A stretch of DNA of 10,344 bases from an uncultured Pseudomonadales bacterium (GTDB lineage: Bacteria; Pseudomonadota; Gammaproteobacteria; Pseudomonadales; Porticoccaceae): assembly GCA_905478725.1 (NCBI GenBank), contig CAJQJT010000142.1:1-10344 (forward strand), in the 5' to 3' direction. The stretch's first letter is position 1. Every line of letters begins with the position of its first letter. The notes under the pieces are model-generated. The model did not search any database and was not told where the DNA came from. It saw nothing but the letters and a program-made list of their open reading frames with translations. Both the position numbers and the translations under genes were made by a program. Positions 9,677-10,344 of this stretch are shown in pieces.

Positions 9677-9844
9677 ATGGCTAAATCAGCGAGAGAAAAG
9701 ATTCGTTTGGTATCTAGTGCTGGCACTGGACACTTTTACACTACAGATAAAAACAAGCGCAATATGCCTGAGAAAATGGAGATCAAGAAATATGATCCCA
9801 CTATCCGCAAGCATGTTATCTACAAAGAAGCCAAAATTAAGTAA
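9677..9844 (+). CDS. rpmG: 50S ribosomal protein L33 (bL33), zinc-independent form
   Basis: The 55-residue product begins [20 protein letters not shown] and ends [10 protein letters not shown], the diagnostic L33 sequence; length equals E. coli L33. It lacks the CxxC pairs of the zinc-binding paralogue and is therefore the C-minus type that does not need zinc. The ATG at 9677 follows a strong AAGGAG at 7 nt, and the Shine-Dalgarno overlaps the rpmB stop (TAAGGAG). The two genes form the conserved rpmBG operon. An intrinsic terminator begins 23 nt after the stop. Confidence 0.97.
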   Translation: MAKSAREKIRLVSSAGTGHFYTTDKNKRNMPEKMEIKKYDPTIRKHVIYKEAKIK

Positions 9845-9867
9845 TTGGTCTCTAGCTTGTCGAAAAG

Positions 9868-9893
9868 TCCTGCCGGTTGGCGGGATTTTTTTT
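9868..9893 (+). terminator. Rho-independent terminator of rpmB-rpmG
   Basis: TCCTGCC (9868-9874) pairs with GGCGGGA (9879-9885), including one G-U pair, around a GGTT loop. Eight T residues follow at once (9886-9893). This is a textbook intrinsic terminator, placed 23 nt after the rpmG stop. Confidence 0.9.
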
Positions 9894-9910
9894 GCCTGGG
9901 ATTTTTTTTG
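9882..9910 (+). repeat. Duplicated terminator tail
   Basis: GGGATTTTTTTTG occurs at 9882-9894 and again at 9898-9910, 16 nt apart. The second copy has the 3' arm and U-tract of the terminator but not a new 5' arm (CCT replaces GGC before it). It looks like a partial tandem duplication that may provide a back-up U-tract. Confidence 0.7.
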
Positions 9911-9979
9911 TGCGCCTTCATACGCGCTTTCTCGCTTGGCCTCTTAACACCCGCTTCCTCGCGTTGCTCCGCTGAACCC

Positions 9980-10001
9980 AGTCTATTGAGAGTCTATTGA
10001 G
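9980..10001 (+). repeat. Perfect 11-bp tandem duplication
   Basis: AGTCTATTGAG occurs twice with no gap (9980-9990 and 9991-10001). It lies in the 282-bp gene-free stretch between rpmG and csp (9845-10126). Upstream in the same stretch, CGCTTTCTCGC (9925-9935) and CGCTTCCTCGC (9952-9962) form an imperfect direct repeat. No coding signal was found there on either strand. Confidence 0.8.
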
Positions 10002-10013
10002 TAGAGCTCGACG

Positions 10014-10088
10014 CGCAGGGAAGTCCTGTGTATGCCTAGTACTTTCTTCAGGGCATAAAAAAACCCGATAATTTCTTATCGGGTTTTT
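10014..10088 (+). ncRNA. Candidate small RNA of three consecutive hairpins
   Basis: Three stem-loops lie end to end on the plus strand: 10014-10030 (CGCAGGG/TCCTGTG with loop AAG), 10031-10057 (TATGCC/GGCATA, 15-nt loop), and the 13-bp terminator stem 10059-10088 followed by a short T-tract. The first two stems use G-U pairs (10015-10029, 10020-10024, 10037-10051) that would be A-C mismatches in the opposite transcript, which favours plus-strand transcription. No convincing promoter was found upstream, and the terminator also serves csp, so this remains speculative. Confidence 0.2.
10057..10088 (-). terminator. Intrinsic terminator of csp, probably bidirectional
   Basis: A perfect 13-bp stem, AAAAACCCGATAA (10059-10071) with TTATCGGGTTTTT (10076-10088), encloses a 4-nt loop. 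On the minus strand it lies 38 nt beyond the csp stop and ends in seven T residues (complement of 10063-10057). On the plus strand it ends in five T residues, so it can probably stop transcription from both sides. Confidence 0.9.
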
Positions 10089-10126
10089 CATAATTTACTG
10101 ATTCTACCCTAAGGCGTGATCAGAAA

Positions 10127-10336
10127 TTAATCGGCAACTACGTTCTCAGCTTGAGCGCCTTTCTGACCTTGAGTAACTTCCATCGTTACCGCTTGGCCTT
10201 CTTTCAGAGATTTGAAACCATCAGCTTGGATTGCGCTGTGGTGAACAAATACGTCACCGCCGCCTTCTTGCTCGATGAAACCAAAACCTTTACTGTCGTT
10301 GAACCACTTAACAGTGCCAGAAACTCTATCCGACAT
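10127..10336 (-). CDS. cspA: Cold-shock protein, CspA family
   Basis: This small single-stranded nucleic-acid-binding protein acts as an RNA chaperone that melts secondary structure; family members are often induced on cold shock. The 69 residues form one cold-shock domain: [17 protein letters not shown] at 7-23 contains RNP1 (KGFGFIEQ, 16-23), and DVFVHHSAI at 28-36 contains RNP2 (VFVHH). The C-terminus [12 protein letters not shown] is typical. The ATG is 8 nt from the right edge, so the promoter and the long 5' leader typical of cold-inducible csp genes would lie outside the window; cold induction cannot be judged. The symbol is at family level, since CspA-type paralogues cannot be told apart from sequence. 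A strong terminator follows the gene. Confidence 0.95.
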   Translation of the reverse strand: MSDRVSGTVKWFNDSKGFGFIEQEGGGDVFVHHSAIQADGFKSLKEGQAVTMEVTQGQKGAQAENVVAD

Positions 10337-10344
10337 AACTAACC

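Noticed and set aside
9842..9937. Short minus-strand frame running through the rpmG terminator, starting ATGAAGGCGCAC (about 32 codons, lysine-rich).
   Set aside because: It crosses the terminator and duplicated poly-A stretches, has no family resemblance and overlaps the end of rpmG antisense.
10151..10342. Plus-strand open frame opposite csp.
   Set aside because: It is the reverse of a complete cold-shock domain gene and has no independent support.

Overview
The window is a compact stretch of conserved housekeeping genes from a gammaproteobacterium, probably free-living and marine (inference). The order coaBC-algC-argB-slmA, divergent radC-rpmB-rpmG, and rph-pyrE next to yicC, gmk and rpoZ matches the arrangement known from Pseudomonas and its relatives. 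It resembles the enteric radC/coaBC/slmA/pyrE/rph/yicC neighbourhood less closely. ArgB is of the long, arginine-sensitive type, and SlmA and the CxxC-less L33 also fit Gammaproteobacteria. I see no transposon, prophage, CRISPR array, tRNA or rRNA.

Layout. Positions 1-2700 (minus strand, transcribed right to left): yicC, then a secreted S1/P1-type nuclease, gmk, and the 5' end of rpoZ cut by the window edge. Positions 2820-4228 (plus): rph and pyrE, divergent from yicC across a 119-bp promoter region. Positions 4237-4277 hold a perfect stem-loop between convergent pyrE and slmA. Positions 4292-8489 (minus): coaBC, algC-type phosphohexomutase, argB and slmA, packed with 1-nt spacings or overlaps. 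Positions 8570-9844 (plus): radC, then rpmB-rpmG behind a strong extended -10 promoter and a leader with a stem-loop. Positions 9845-10126 contain no gene but hold two intrinsic terminators, short tandem repeats and a possible small RNA. Positions 10127-10336 (minus): a CspA-family cold-shock protein.

How the genes fit together. The left half combines nucleotide and RNA metabolism: Gmk makes GDP, PyrE makes OMP, RNase PH trims tRNA 3' ends, and YicC is a ribonuclease family. The middle makes CoA (CoaBC), sugar-1-phosphates for envelope polysaccharide (AlgC) and arginine (ArgB), and protects the nucleoid from septation (SlmA). The right half supplies two 50S proteins and a cold-shock RNA chaperone.

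No previously undescribed multi-gene system is visible. The points most worth a second look are: the exported nuclease inserted in the yicC-gmk run, with a TTG start overlapping yicC; a perfect hairpin holding the coaBC stop codon in its loop, at the spot where dut normally sits; the rpmB leader stem; and a three-hairpin, strand-asymmetric element before the csp terminator.
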